Source of the DNA: Bacteroidales bacterium
GTDB lineage: Bacteria; Bacteroidota; Bacteroidia; Bacteroidales; F082
Direction of reading: 5' to 3'
DNA: 32,016 nucleotides
NCBI GenBank assembly: GCA_021647205.1
Contig: JAKIVD010000033.1
Coordinates: forward strand, 1 to 32,016
The notes under the pieces were generated by a model that saw only the letters and a program-made list of their open reading frames with translations, ran no database searches and was not told the origin of the DNA. Position numbers and translations under genes: made by a program. Positions 1 to 6,886 of the stretch are shown piece after piece (position 1 is the stretch's first letter; each line of letters begins with the position of its first letter).

Positions 1-54
1 GATATCTTCCAAAATCTTTGTAACTTGCTCCTGTGTAAAGTGTATTCTTTTCAT
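1..54 (-). CDS. Transposase N-terminus (partial)
   Basis: Eighteen codons are open from an ATG at 54 to the window edge and encode MKRIHFTQEQVTKILEDI. The FTxEQxxKIL pattern is the start of the N-terminal helical region found in transposases of IS256-like elements and also in IS3 OrfA helix-turn-helix domains. It is too short to separate the two. Its place directly inside an IS-like end, behind a TAnnTTTG box, supports a transposase rather than a host gene. Confidence 0.5.
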   Translation of the reverse strand, partial: MKRIHFTQEQVTKILEDI

Positions 55-82
55 ATCTTAGATTTTAAAGTTCCTAAAACTT

Positions 83-90
83 CAAATTTA
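83..90 (-). promoter_or_regulatory. Bacteroidota -7 box for the IS transposase
   Basis: CAAATTTA on the plus strand reads TAAATTTG on the minus strand, an exact TAnnTTTG box 28 nt upstream of the transposase ATG. No clear -33 TTTG was found at the usual distance. Confidence 0.4.
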
Positions 91-266
91 TAAAAGATGC
101 ACTTTACACACTTTTTGGGACAGTATCACCGCAGCAGCATAGTGCTGCCCGTTAACATTAAGCAATAAAACACGTGAATTTTATTACGTTTTTGAAAAGT
201 TAAAACTTAGTAGTGAATTTAAAATAAGGAAAAAGTTTATTAAAAGTTTTTAGGCGTTTACCAAAC

Positions 267-767
267 TTACGACAGGTATTTGAGAACCGTTTCCATTTCA
301 ATCCGGGTGTCGGAGTGCAACCGCAAAACATTCTCCCGCTCTGAAGCGATTTTCCCATATTTCAGATAATTATTCCAAATGTGCCTGATGTACCATTCGG
401 GTTCTTTTCCCCAGCGCAAATCGGCTGTTTTCCGGTTCCAGAAAGTCTCTTCCGAGATCATCAGAAAAATGCGTTTGTTGTACAAAGCACTGACCCTTTC
501 ATCGTTAAAAGCGAACAGCCCCTCGGAAATAACAATATCGTTTACTTTTCTTTCGCGCTGAAGCGCCTGGAAATACATTTCATGATTGATGGACCGTGGG
601 CACTCCCAGTCGATATGGCTTTTAATGCGCGGAATCTCTGATTCGGGACGGATGAAATCATCCTGACAAAGGATTTTAACTTTAGCCCCAAATTCAAATT
701 GCTTACTGATTTGAAAAGCCAGGCTTGATTTTCCGGCGGTACTTACCCCGCCAATGCCGATAATCAT
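267..767 (-). CDS. Nicotinamide riboside kinase-like P-loop kinase
   Basis: A 166-residue P-loop kinase of the uridine kinase/nicotinamide riboside kinase (NRK) superfamily. Walker A is GIGGVSTAGKSS near residues 4-15. The block CQDDFIRPESEI (about 34-45) closely resembles the QDDFFKPESEI block of eukaryotic NRK1, followed by a DWECPRSIN segment and an EGLFAFN strand where NRK1 has EGFLLFN. The C-terminal HIWNNYLKYG also matches the NRK1 HVWPMYLKY pattern. NRK makes NMN from nicotinamide riboside and ATP; activity here is inferred. It is somewhat shorter than NRK1 (about 200) but has all core motifs. It lies downstream of the NAD(P)HX repair gene on the same strand, separated by 184 bp that hold a perfect hairpin. 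A generic uridine kinase-like role is the alternative. Confidence 0.7.
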   Translation of the reverse strand: MIIGIGGVSTAGKSSLAFQISKQFEFGAKVKILCQDDFIRPESEIPRIKSHIDWECPRSINHEMYFQALQRERKVNDIVISEGLFAFNDERVSALYNKRIFLMISEETFWNRKTADLRWGKEPEWYIRHIWNNYLKYGKIASERENVLRLHSDTRIEMETVLKYLS

Positions 768-881
768 TGTTGCTGATTAAATTTGGCGCAAAGTAAGAAG
801 AAAAGGTGGAATAGACAATTTGAGAGTTTGGGATGAAATTGCGGAAGTTGGGAGTCAGATTTTTTTAACAAAAGAGTCTTG

Positions 882-915
882 TTGACCCGCCGGGTTTTCC
901 AACCCGGCGGGTCAA
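882..915. repeat. Perfect 15-bp hairpin palindrome (REP-like)
   Basis: TTGACCCGCCGGGTT (882-896), a TTCC loop, and its exact reverse complement (901-915). It sits in the 184-bp gap between nnrE-nnrD and the kinase gene, where it could also end transcription, though no strong T run follows on the minus strand. A similar GC-rich palindrome (CCCGCCAGG / CCTGGCGGG) occurs at 5075-5102, so it probably belongs to a dispersed repeat class. Confidence 0.75.
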
Positions 916-951
916 AATGAACACGCTGTTGAAACAACAAACCCGTTAAAC

Positions 952-2466
952 TCATGGCAGGGTTAACTTTCTAAACGCTTTCCCTATTTGCTCAATTAAA
1001 TCGCCGGCCAGCAGGGCTTCCATTCCGTGTTTTTTCGCGGCAATGTCGCCGGCCAGTCCGTGGAGGTAAACACCGAGAACGGATGCTTGTCCCGGGGAAT
1101 AACCTTGTGCCAGCAAACCCGTTATCAATCCGGTGAGTACGTCGCCGCTGCCGGCAGTTGCCATTCCCGGATTGCCGGTAGAATTAAAATAACAATTCCC
1201 GTCGGGGAAGCAAATGCTGGTGTGTGCACCTTTGAGTACCACGTAAACCCCATATTTGAAAGCAAAGTCCCGCTGCATCTCCAGCCGTTCGAAATCGTTT
1301 GACCACTTGGTGGCCAGCCGTTCAAACTCTTTGGGGTGGGGGGTAAGTATGCTTCCTTTTGGCAGGAAGGCCAGCCAGGTTTTGTTTTCTGAAAGGATGT
1401 TCAGCGCATCGGCATCGAATACAATGGGGTTTGGGTATTCCTGAATCAATAACTTCAAAGCCATTTGCGATTGCTTTTCCATGCCCAGTCCGGGGCCAAT
1501 TCCGATGGCAGTATAAAGTCCGAGTTTGGGGACTTCTGAAAAATAATTGTCGTAGCGGTCGATGCTCAGCATGGTTTCAGGGGTGGCCGTTTGCATAATT
1601 TGGTAACCGGCTTTGGGAATGTGCGAGTGCAGCAATCCCACGCCCGACCGCAAACACGCACGCGAGGCCAGAATAGCAGCGCCCATTTTACCATAACAAC
1701 CTGCAATAAGCAGGGCATGACCAAAACTTCCTTTGTGGGCATACCGCCCCCTTTTTTTTAGAATGGGTTTGATGTCGCGCTTTCCCATGAAGAAATTCTG
1801 CGTTTCCACCTCGTTGATAAAATCGGGATGCAGGCCAATATCGAGCAACTGCCAGTTGCCAACAAAAACATCGTTCTCAGGAAAAAGAAAAGCCAGTTTT
1901 GGAAACTGGAAACTGAGGGTGTAATCGGCATGGACAATAGCGCCTCCATTATTTTTAGAAGTGCTGTCGGAAAAAAGCCCGGAAGGAACATCGATGGCGA
2001 TGCGCATTGCCGGGCTATTGTTGATATGTGCGATAACATCTGCGATAAAACCCTTTACTGGCCGGGTGAGTCCCGAACCGAAAATGGCGTCCACCAGCAC
2101 ATCATCAGGATTTATTCCAGAAAGATTTTTTAATTCTTTGACATTACGAATGGCGATACTATTGCCTTCTTTCAAACGGCCGAAATTGACTTGAAAATCT
2201 TCGGAAGATGTATCGGAATAGCGAATGACATTCACCTCTACCTGATACCCTTTGTTTGAAAGCAGCCGTGCCACTACAAGGCCGTCACCCCCATTATTTC
2301 CCAAACCGGCATATACGCGGATAAGGTGTTTTTTAGGGACTCTTTTCTTAATCCATTTGTAGATTTGGCTTGCCGCCCTTTCCATCAGGTCGATGGAAGC
2401 AATGGGCTCGTTGGCAATGGTGTAGGCATCAGCATTGCGGACTTCTTCGATGGGCAGAATTTTCAT
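952..2466 (-). CDS. nnrE-nnrD: Bifunctional NAD(P)H-hydrate epimerase / ADP-dependent NAD(P)H-hydrate dehydratase
   Basis: A 504-residue two-domain repair enzyme. The N-terminal YjeF_N epimerase domain (about 1-215) starts MKILPIEEVRNADAYTI and carries GNNGGDGLVVARLL, which binds the nucleotide. The C-terminal ribokinase-like dehydratase domain (about 230-504) shows GSFGHALLIAGCYGKMGAA, GPGLG, a TPHPKEF segment and the GSGDVLTGLI signature with the catalytic Asp. The enzyme interconverts R- and S-NAD(P)HX and dehydrates the S form back to NAD(P)H using ADP. Length and domain order match the usual bacterial fusion. The start ATG at 2466 has a TAACTTTG promoter box just upstream. The NRK-like kinase follows on the same strand. 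Confidence 0.95.
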   Translation of the reverse strand: MKILPIEEVRNADAYTIANEPIASIDLMERAASQIYKWIKKRVPKKHLIRVYAGLGNNGGDGLVVARLLSNKGYQVEVNVIRYSDTSSEDFQVNFGRLKEGNSIAIRNVKELKNLSGINPDDVLVDAIFGSGLTRPVKGFIADVIAHINNSPAMRIAIDVPSGLFSDSTSKNNGGAIVHADYTLSFQFPKLAFLFPENDVFVGNWQLLDIGLHPDFINEVETQNFFMGKRDIKPILKKRGRYAHKGSFGHALLIAGCYGKMGAAILASRACLRSGVGLLHSHIPKAGYQIMQTATPETMLSIDRYDNYFSEVPKLGLYTAIGIGPGLGMEKQSQMALKLLIQEYPNPIVFDADALNILSENKTWLAFLPKGSILTPHPKEFERLATKWSNDFERLEMQRDFAFKYGVYVVLKGAHTSICFPDGNCYFNSTGNPGMATAGSGDVLTGLITGLLAQGYSPGQASVLGVYLHGLAGDIAAKKHGMEALLAGDLIEQIGKAFRKLTLP

Positions 2467-2481
2467 GTTGCTACTTTTTTA

Positions 2482-2489
2482 CAAAGTTA
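2482..2489 (-). promoter_or_regulatory. Bacteroidota -7 box upstream of nnrE-nnrD
   Basis: CAAAGTTA reads TAACTTTG on the minus strand, an exact TAnnTTTG match 15 nt before the ATG. This implies a very short leader. A weak TTG near 2504-2506 could be the upstream element, but the spacing is short. Confidence 0.45.
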
Positions 2490-2733
2490 CAAAATAGTGA
2501 ATGAACAATTCAATGCCGGGTTGAAGAAATGGGTTTGGAGCAAGTTGAAACGGGTGAAACATGAAAAGCGGGCTTGTGCCTACAACAGACTGTACATAGA
2601 GACCCCGAATGAAAATGTCAGAATTTCTCCTTCTGAGCGAAAGCGAAGAGTCTTTTTATCCACAACTCATCCTCGTTTTAACGAGGAAGCAATGCTATAA
2701 AACCCTAACTGTTCGGCAGACAGGCGGCATGAA
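2490..2733. other. Intergenic region with degenerate dispersed repeats
   Basis: No gene is supported here. It holds a hairpin CCTCGTT-TT-AACGAGG (2670-2686), a GCGAAAGCGAAGAGTC segment resembling dispersed intergenic repeats of Bacteroidota, a single consensus DnaA box TTATCCACA (2656-2664, probably chance), and GTTCGGCAGACAGGC near 2710, which is related to the palindrome at 5172-5190. A plus-strand TACCTTTG box at 2739-2746 is also present, inside the tail of the adjacent pseudogene. Confidence 0.4.
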
Positions 2734-3214
2734 CTATGTACCTTTGTCGGGCTTTTTTTCTTTCTGTTCGATTATCTCAAGACAACCATAATCCCCAATT
2801 AATAATGTTTTTATAAAGTCATATTTGAGTCTCAGCAGATTCTCTAAATTTTTGGTTGTCGTGTTTCCAGTCCTATATCCAGATTGTTTTTGGAGGAAAA
2901 CCTTTGAGAATATGTAAATCGCAAAAATCTGAGTCAAAAGTTACAATTGCAAAATCGTTTCTTTTTGCATGCTCAAATATTTCAAAGTCGGTTGAGTTTT
3001 CACGACCAAATTCCCGAACTTGTTTTGAGTCTGGGAATAGGTCATTAATTTGTTTCTCTGACAGTTCCGGATAGTCGTGAATAATTTCTTCCCGTGTCAT
3101 GCCATTCGATAACCATGATAGCACGTCGTAAACAGAAATTCTGGTACCTTTTATTATTGGTTTTCCAAATCTCTTTTCAGTGTTAATCTCTATGTATTCA
3201 TTGAATCGTTTCAT
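2734..3214 (-). pseudogene. Fused and frameshifted DUF433 antitoxin / DUF5615 PIN-like toxin remnant
   Basis: The reading frame from 3214 gives a DUF433 antitoxin-like start (residues 1-56; FGKPIIKGTRISVYDVLSWL, then NGMTREEIIHDYPELSEKQI). It then passes directly into the middle of a DUF5615 PIN-like toxin (KQVREFG, EIFEHAKRNDFAIVTFDSDF, GFPPKTIWI). Missing are the end of DUF433 and the first roughly 20 residues of DUF5615, including the usual LLDxNL acidic start. The frame stops at 2873-2875 (TAG), yet the toxin C-terminus (RTGNTTTKNLENLLR, then LLIGDYGCLEII) continues in another frame to 2734; removing one T restores IWI-RTGN. I read this as an operon collapsed by an in-frame deletion, then broken by a 1-nt insertion. 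It sits beside the 57-bp repeat array. Confidence 0.75.
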
Positions 3215-3268
3215 ACTACAAGTAAACTATATTTCCCACTAAGGTCGGCGTTTTGGAATGGAACACAA

Positions 3269-3295
3269 CCTTCCAGCGTCTGAAAGACCTGGAAG
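3269..3295. repeat. Left flanking palindrome of the tandem array
   Basis: CTTCCAG (3270-3276) and CTGGAAG (3289-3295) form a 7-bp stem. The whole element is close to the reverse complement of the palindrome at 3565-3592, so the two bracket the 57-bp array as inverted copies. Confidence 0.65.
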
Positions 3296-3310
3296 AGTTG
3301 TGGTTGCTTA

Positions 3311-3570
3311 CAAGAATATAGTTCACGGGGCAGACTCTTCCATCCTGATAGTTATGGGGATGGAGCTCAGGAATATTGTTTTTGGAACAGACTCTTCCAT
3401 CCTGATAGTTATGGGGATGGAACTCAGGAATATTGTTTTTGGAACAGACTCTTCCATCCTGATAGTTATGGGGATGGAGCTCAGGAATATTGTTTTTGGA
3501 ACAGACTCTTCCATCCTGATAGTTATGGGGATGGAGCTCAGGAATATTGTTTTTGGAACAGACTCTTCCA
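3311..3570. repeat. 57-bp tandem repeat array (four full units plus partial ends)
   Basis: Units start at 3331, 3388, 3445 and 3502, and a truncated unit starts at 3559; the spacing is exactly 57 bp each time. A degenerate partial unit precedes the first (3311-3330). Copies are almost identical, with an A/G difference at GGAGCTC versus GGAACTC in the second unit. Each unit contains TCCATCC and GGATGGA 12 nt apart, able to form a small hairpin. Because 57 is divisible by three, several frames stay open and give 19-residue periodic translations. These look like artefacts: no frame has a plausible protein composition or family. Confidence 0.9.
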
Positions 3571-3592
3571 GGTTCTACGAACGCTGGAAGGT
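3565..3592. repeat. Right flanking palindrome of the tandem array
   Basis: CTTCCAG (3565-3571) pairs with CTGGAAG (3584-3590), with a partly paired interior (GTTC / GAAC). It shares its first bases with the truncated last 57-bp unit and ends about 10 bp before the rlmD promoter box. Confidence 0.65.
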
Positions 3593-3601
3593 CTTTTAGA
3601 A

Positions 3602-3609
3602 TATCTTTG
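3602..3609 (+). promoter_or_regulatory. Bacteroidota -7 box for rlmD
   Basis: TATCTTTG is an exact TAnnTTTG match 19 nt upstream of the rlmD ATG. The -33 region would fall inside the right palindrome of the repeat array, and no TTTG is visible there, so the array may have replaced or altered the upstream part of this promoter. Confidence 0.5.
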
Positions 3610-3628
3610 CAGCCCAAAACAGAAAAAA

Positions 3629-5062
3629 ATGGCCAGAAAAAGAAAACCGCTGCCGCTGATTGAAAGGCTCGAAATTATTGATGCTGGAGCTGAGGGCAAA
3701 GCGGTTGCCCGTACCGAAGAAAGGGTGGTGTTTGTTCCTTTTGCCGCCCCCGGCGATGTGGTAGATGTGCAGGTGTACAAAAAGAAACGCAGGTTTTACG
3801 AAGCCAAAATCACGAAATTTCATAAAAAGTCGGACAACCGGATTGCGCCCGTATGCAGCCATTTCGGTTTGTGCGGTGGCTGCAAATGGCAGCACCTCGA
3901 TTACAAATACCAACTGGCTTTTAAAGAGAAGCAGGTCAGGGACAGTATGGACCGCATTGCCAAAGTGCCTTATGGTGAAGTGCTCCCGATTATTGGTGCC
4001 GACAAAACTTACCACTACCGCAACAAACTGGAGTTTACTTTTTCTGACCGGCGGTGGTTGACCGATTTTGACCCGTTGAAGGAAGAAGGTGGCCCGGAGG
4101 ACACCAACGGACTTGGCTTTCACCTGCCCGGCATGTTCGACAAAATCCTCGATATTGAACAGTGCTATTTGCAAAAAGACCCTTCCAATGCCATCCGCCT
4201 CGCGGTAAAAAAATACGCACTGGAACATGGTCTGACTTTTTACAACGTAAGAAGGTGGGAAGGTTTGTTGCGCAACCTCATTATCCGCACATCGGGCACC
4301 GGCGATTTGATGGTCATCCTCGTGTTCAGGCACGACGATATGGATGTGGCCGGTTTGATGCAGCACCTTGCCGACCGCTTTCCTGAGATTACTTCCCTGA
4401 TGTACGTCATCAACGAGAAAAAGAACGACAGCATCACCGACAGGGAAGCCCGCTTGTTCAGCGGTAAGCCTTTCATCGTGGAGGAGATGCCATCGCCCCT
4501 GGCCGGAAAAGATACCCTGAAATTTAAGGTGGGGCCGCTTTCGTTTTTTCAAACCAATACGGAACAGGCCTTTAAACTGTACAAAACGGCTTTTGACTTT
4601 GCCGGTTTTAAAGGCGGTGAACTGGTTTATGATTTATATACCGGAACCGGTACCATTGCTGCTTTTGTGGCCCAATCGGTGAAAAAAGTGCTGGGTATCG
4701 AATACGTGGAAGATGCCGTAGCCGATGCCAGGGAAAACATGCAGTTGAATGGTATTGAGAATGTGGAATTTCACTGGGGCGATATGGCCAGGCTGCTGAC
4801 GGAGGAATTTATTGCCAAACACGGAAAACCCGACGTGGTGCTCACCGACCCCCCGCGGGCGGGCATGCACGATAAAGTGGTGAAGCAAATCCTGAATGCC
4901 GAACCCGCAAAAATTGTTTACGTGAGCTGCAACCCGGCAACACAGGCGCGCGATATTGCCCTGCTGGCCGAAAAATATGAGCTCGTAAAAATGCAGCCTG
5001 TTGACATGTTTCCGCAAACCCACCACGTGGAGAATGTGGTTTTGCTGGAGTTGAAAGCTTAA
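3629..5062 (+). CDS. rlmD: 23S rRNA (uracil-C5)-methyltransferase, RlmD/RumA family
   Basis: A 477-residue SAM-dependent uracil-C5 methyltransferase. An N-terminal TRAM RNA-binding domain (about 10-65) is followed by the iron-sulfur motif Cys-x5-Cys-Gly-Gly-Cys (PVCSHFGLCGGCKWQ, about 75-89) with a later Cys in IEQCYLQ. The methylase domain shows a Rossmann segment YDLYTGTGTIAAF, the DPPRAGMH motif, the nucleophile Cys in YVSCNPATQARD and the HHVENVVLLEL end with the general base Glu. The family methylates U1939 of 23S rRNA (RlmD) or the related RlmCD sites; Bacteroidota homologues are usually annotated rlmD. The ATG at 3629 follows a TATCTTTG box. The gene is monocistronic, with repeats on both sides. 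Confidence 0.93.
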   Translation: MARKRKPLPLIERLEIIDAGAEGKAVARTEERVVFVPFAAPGDVVDVQVYKKKRRFYEAKITKFHKKSDNRIAPVCSHFGLCGGCKWQHLDYKYQLAFKEKQVRDSMDRIAKVPYGEVLPIIGADKTYHYRNKLEFTFSDRRWLTDFDPLKEEGGPEDTNGLGFHLPGMFDKILDIEQCYLQKDPSNAIRLAVKKYALEHGLTFYNVRRWEGLLRNLIIRTSGTGDLMVILVFRHDDMDVAGLMQHLADRFPEITSLMYVINEKKNDSITDREARLFSGKPFIVEEMPSPLAGKDTLKFKVGPLSFFQTNTEQAFKLYKTAFDFAGFKGGELVYDLYTGTGTIAAFVAQSVKKVLGIEYVEDAVADARENMQLNGIENVEFHWGDMARLLTEEFIAKHGKPDVVLTDPPRAGMHDKVVKQILNAEPAKIVYVSCNPATQARDIALLAEKYELVKMQPVDMFPQTHHVENVVLLELKA

Positions 5063-5074
5063 TCTGGTGTCTGT

Positions 5075-5102
5075 CCCGCCAGGGGGCCTTGCTCCTGGCG
5101 GG
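5075..5102. repeat. GC-rich palindrome after rlmD
   Basis: CCCGCCAGG (5075-5083) and CCTGGCGGG (5094-5102) form a 9-bp stem 12 bp after the rlmD stop. It belongs to the same type as the palindrome at 882-915. It may help end rlmD transcription, but no T run follows. Confidence 0.6.
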
Positions 5103-5165
5103 TCGAAATCTTTGGGCTGTCCCCGCTACTCGGAATTTGAAATCCGAATCCTTCTGTACTTTCTT

Positions 5166-5237
5166 GAGATTGCCTGTTTGCCGAACAGGCAGGCTTCGCG
5201 CTAATACAGATGGCCAACGCGCCGGGTCCGCAATGAC
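5166..5237. repeat. Composite dispersed repeat with a nested palindrome
   Basis: GAGATTGC at 5166 and GCAATGACG near 5229-5237 are the two ends of a widespread intergenic repeat type (short form: GAGATTGCTTCG to CGCAATGACG). Between GAGATTGC and its expected TTCG continuation lies a palindrome, GCCTGTT-TGCCG-AACAGGC (5172-5190), related to the sequence near 2710. This suggests one repeat inserted into another. Confidence 0.5.
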
Positions 5238-5271
5238 GCCCTATTTCAATTTGTGACAAACAAAAGCTTTG

Positions 5272-5778
5272 CTATTTCATTTTCAACTGTCCGGCCAGTT
5301 CGGTGATGTTGATGTTCAGTGCGTCCACGCTCAAATGTGCCTGCCGGTAAAACGGGCTTCTTTCTTTTAATTTTTGCGCAATAAGGGCGTTCAGTTCCCC
5401 GCCGGTTTTATCTTTAATTAACGGACGTTTCTTTTTGGCATGAAGGAGCCGGTGTGCAATGGCGGAAGGTGCCATTTCCAGGTAAACGCTTGTGCCGTGC
5501 TGCTTGATTTTTTCCATGGCACCGAAAAAACAGGGCGTACCGCCACCGGTGGCAACCACCGCATTGTCGGTGGAGAAAGTCCCCGTCAGTATTTCGTGTT
5601 CCAGTTTTCGGAAAAGTTCTTCGTCATACTTTCCAAAAAAATCGTCAATCCTGATTTTGTACTTTTTCTCAAAAATGTCATCAAGGTCAATAAAACGGTA
5701 AGCCAGTTCACGGGCCAGTTTTTTGCCAATGGTGCTTTTTCCGACACCCATAAATCCGATGAGGTAGATTCTTTTCAA
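5272..5778 (-). CDS. aroK: Shikimate kinase
   Basis: A 168-residue enzyme that phosphorylates shikimate at the 3-hydroxyl with ATP in the route to chorismate and aromatic amino acids; cytosolic. It opens MKRIYLIGFMGVGKST, with Walker A at about 8-16, followed by the shikimate-binding DLDDIFE (about 31-37), RKLEHEIL, the glycine-rich VATGGGTPCF, and the lid Arg segment KKKRPLIKD. Length is typical. It lies on the same strand downstream of the two transketolase genes with a 102-bp gap. The pairing makes sense, since transketolase supplies the erythrose 4-phosphate that enters the shikimate pathway, although co-transcription is not shown. Confidence 0.95.
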   Translation of the reverse strand: MKRIYLIGFMGVGKSTIGKKLARELAYRFIDLDDIFEKKYKIRIDDFFGKYDEELFRKLEHEILTGTFSTDNAVVATGGGTPCFFGAMEKIKQHGTSVYLEMAPSAIAHRLLHAKKKRPLIKDKTGGELNALIAQKLKERSPFYRQAHLSVDALNINITELAGQLKMK

Positions 5779-5880
5779 AGGCTGTCCTTTCGTATCTTAG
5801 CATTAAACGCGGATCATTTTTTTCAGAAATGTAATAATAAGCTCATTTGATGCTGATCAGTCAGCTGCAATCTGCCCGAG

Positions 5881-6834
5881 CTATTTCCTTGACATAGCTC
5901 TTTCGGCGGCAGCCACAATACTCGGGGTGTCCAATCCGTAAAAGCTCAGCAGCTCTTCTGGTTTTCCGCTTTGTCCGAAGCGGTCGTTGACGGCAATGAA
6001 TTCCATGGGTGCAGGTAACTTTTGTGCCAGCAGTTGTGCGATACTGTCGCCCAACCCGCCATTTTTTTCATGTTCTTCGGCGCTGACAAGGCAGCCTGTT
6101 TTGCGCACCGATTTCAGAATGGCTTCTTTGTCGAGTGGTTTAATGGTGTGGATGTTGATGACTTCGGCGCTGATGCCTTTTTGTTTCAGTATTTTTTGGG
6201 CTTCCAGCGCATGCCAGACCAGGTGGCCGGTGGCGAAAATACTCACGTCGCTTCCCTCGCGCATCAGGATGGCTTTTCCAATGGTAAATTCACCATCACC
6301 GGGGATGAAGTTGGGTACCTTCGGCCTGCCAAAACGAAGGTAAACCGGCCCCTTGTGGTCGGCAATGGCAACGGTTGCCTGCCGGGTCTGGTTAAAGTCA
6401 CAAGGATTGATGACGGTCATTCCGGGCAGCATTTTCATCATGCCAATATCTTCCAATGTCTGATGTGTGGCGCCATCCTCACCAAGCGTAATCCCCGCAT
6501 GTGAAGCGCAAATCTTCACATTTTTTTCCGAGTAAGCAATGGACTGCCTGATTTGGTCGTAAACCCTGGCCGTTGAGAAATTGGCAAAAGTGCCTGTGAA
6601 AGGGATAAAACCACCGATGGTCAATCCGGCTGCGATCCCCATCATATTGGCTTCTGCTATTCCAACCTGGAAAAACCTGTCGGGAAAAGCATCTGCAAAA
6701 GCATTCATTTTTAAGGAACCGGTAAGGTCGGCGCAAAGTGCCACAATTTTGGGGTTTGTTTTTCCCAGTTCAAGTAGTGCTTCGCCAAATCCCGAACGGG
6801 TATCTTTATAATTGATGATGTCAAAATCTCTCAT
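5881..6834 (-). CDS. Transketolase, C-terminal subunit
   Basis: A 317-residue protein with the pyrimidine-binding (about 8-175) and C-terminal (about 190-305) domains of transketolase. Visible are GIAEANMMGIAAGLTIGG with the Glu that activates thiamine diphosphate, the FANFSTARVYDQIRQ segment, and EDGATHQTLEDIGMMKMLPG with the conserved His. It forms one half of a split transketolase; the partner is encoded 52 bp upstream on the same strand. Together they would move two-carbon units between sugar phosphates in the non-oxidative pentose phosphate pathway. A 1-deoxyxylulose-5-phosphate synthase is unlikely, because that enzyme is a single long chain. The ATG start gives a normal N-terminus. Confidence 0.92.
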   Translation of the reverse strand: MRDFDIINYKDTRSGFGEALLELGKTNPKIVALCADLTGSLKMNAFADAFPDRFFQVGIAEANMMGIAAGLTIGGFIPFTGTFANFSTARVYDQIRQSIAYSEKNVKICASHAGITLGEDGATHQTLEDIGMMKMLPGMTVINPCDFNQTRQATVAIADHKGPVYLRFGRPKVPNFIPGDGEFTIGKAILMREGSDVSIFATGHLVWHALEAQKILKQKGISAEVINIHTIKPLDKEAILKSVRKTGCLVSAEEHEKNGGLGDSIAQLLAQKLPAPMEFIAVNDRFGQSGKPEELLSFYGLDTPSIVAAAERAMSRK

Positions 6835-6886
6835 TATTCTTTTTCGTAGTTCCTTAAATTTATTTGATGTTTACCTGGCATTTCAT

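Larger units (their letters stand above)
1..127 (-). mobile_element. End of an insertion sequence (partial, runs off window start)
   Basis: On the minus strand a sequence beginning GATACTGTCCCAAAAAGTG (tip near 127) precedes a promoter-like box and the start of a transposase-like reading frame that runs off the window edge. This is the layout of an IS end: terminal sequence, about 70 nt leader, transposase ATG. The family is not certain. The GTGTAAA-containing tip and the small leader resemble IS256/mutator-type elements; IS3 is the alternative. The other end and any target duplication lie outside the window, so the exact outer boundary is a guess. Confidence 0.55.

Noticed and set aside
131-148. 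Small GCAGCA/TGCTGC hairpin next to the IS end
   Set aside because: Only 6 bp of stem, no T run, no link to a gene.
764-955. 63-residue minus-strand open frame
   Set aside because: It runs through the perfect palindrome and has no protein-like features.
2656-2664. Consensus DnaA box TTATCCACA, with another at 20783-20791
   Set aside because: Two isolated boxes far apart, no cluster, no dnaA or dnaN nearby; not an origin.
3216-3617. Open frames on both strands with 19-residue repeats across the 57-bp array
   Set aside because: Frames stay open only because 57 is a multiple of three; no start signal or family-like content, and several frames are equally open.
3596-4552. 318-residue minus-strand open frame
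   Set aside because: Shadow of rlmD on the opposite strand, whose motifs are unambiguous.
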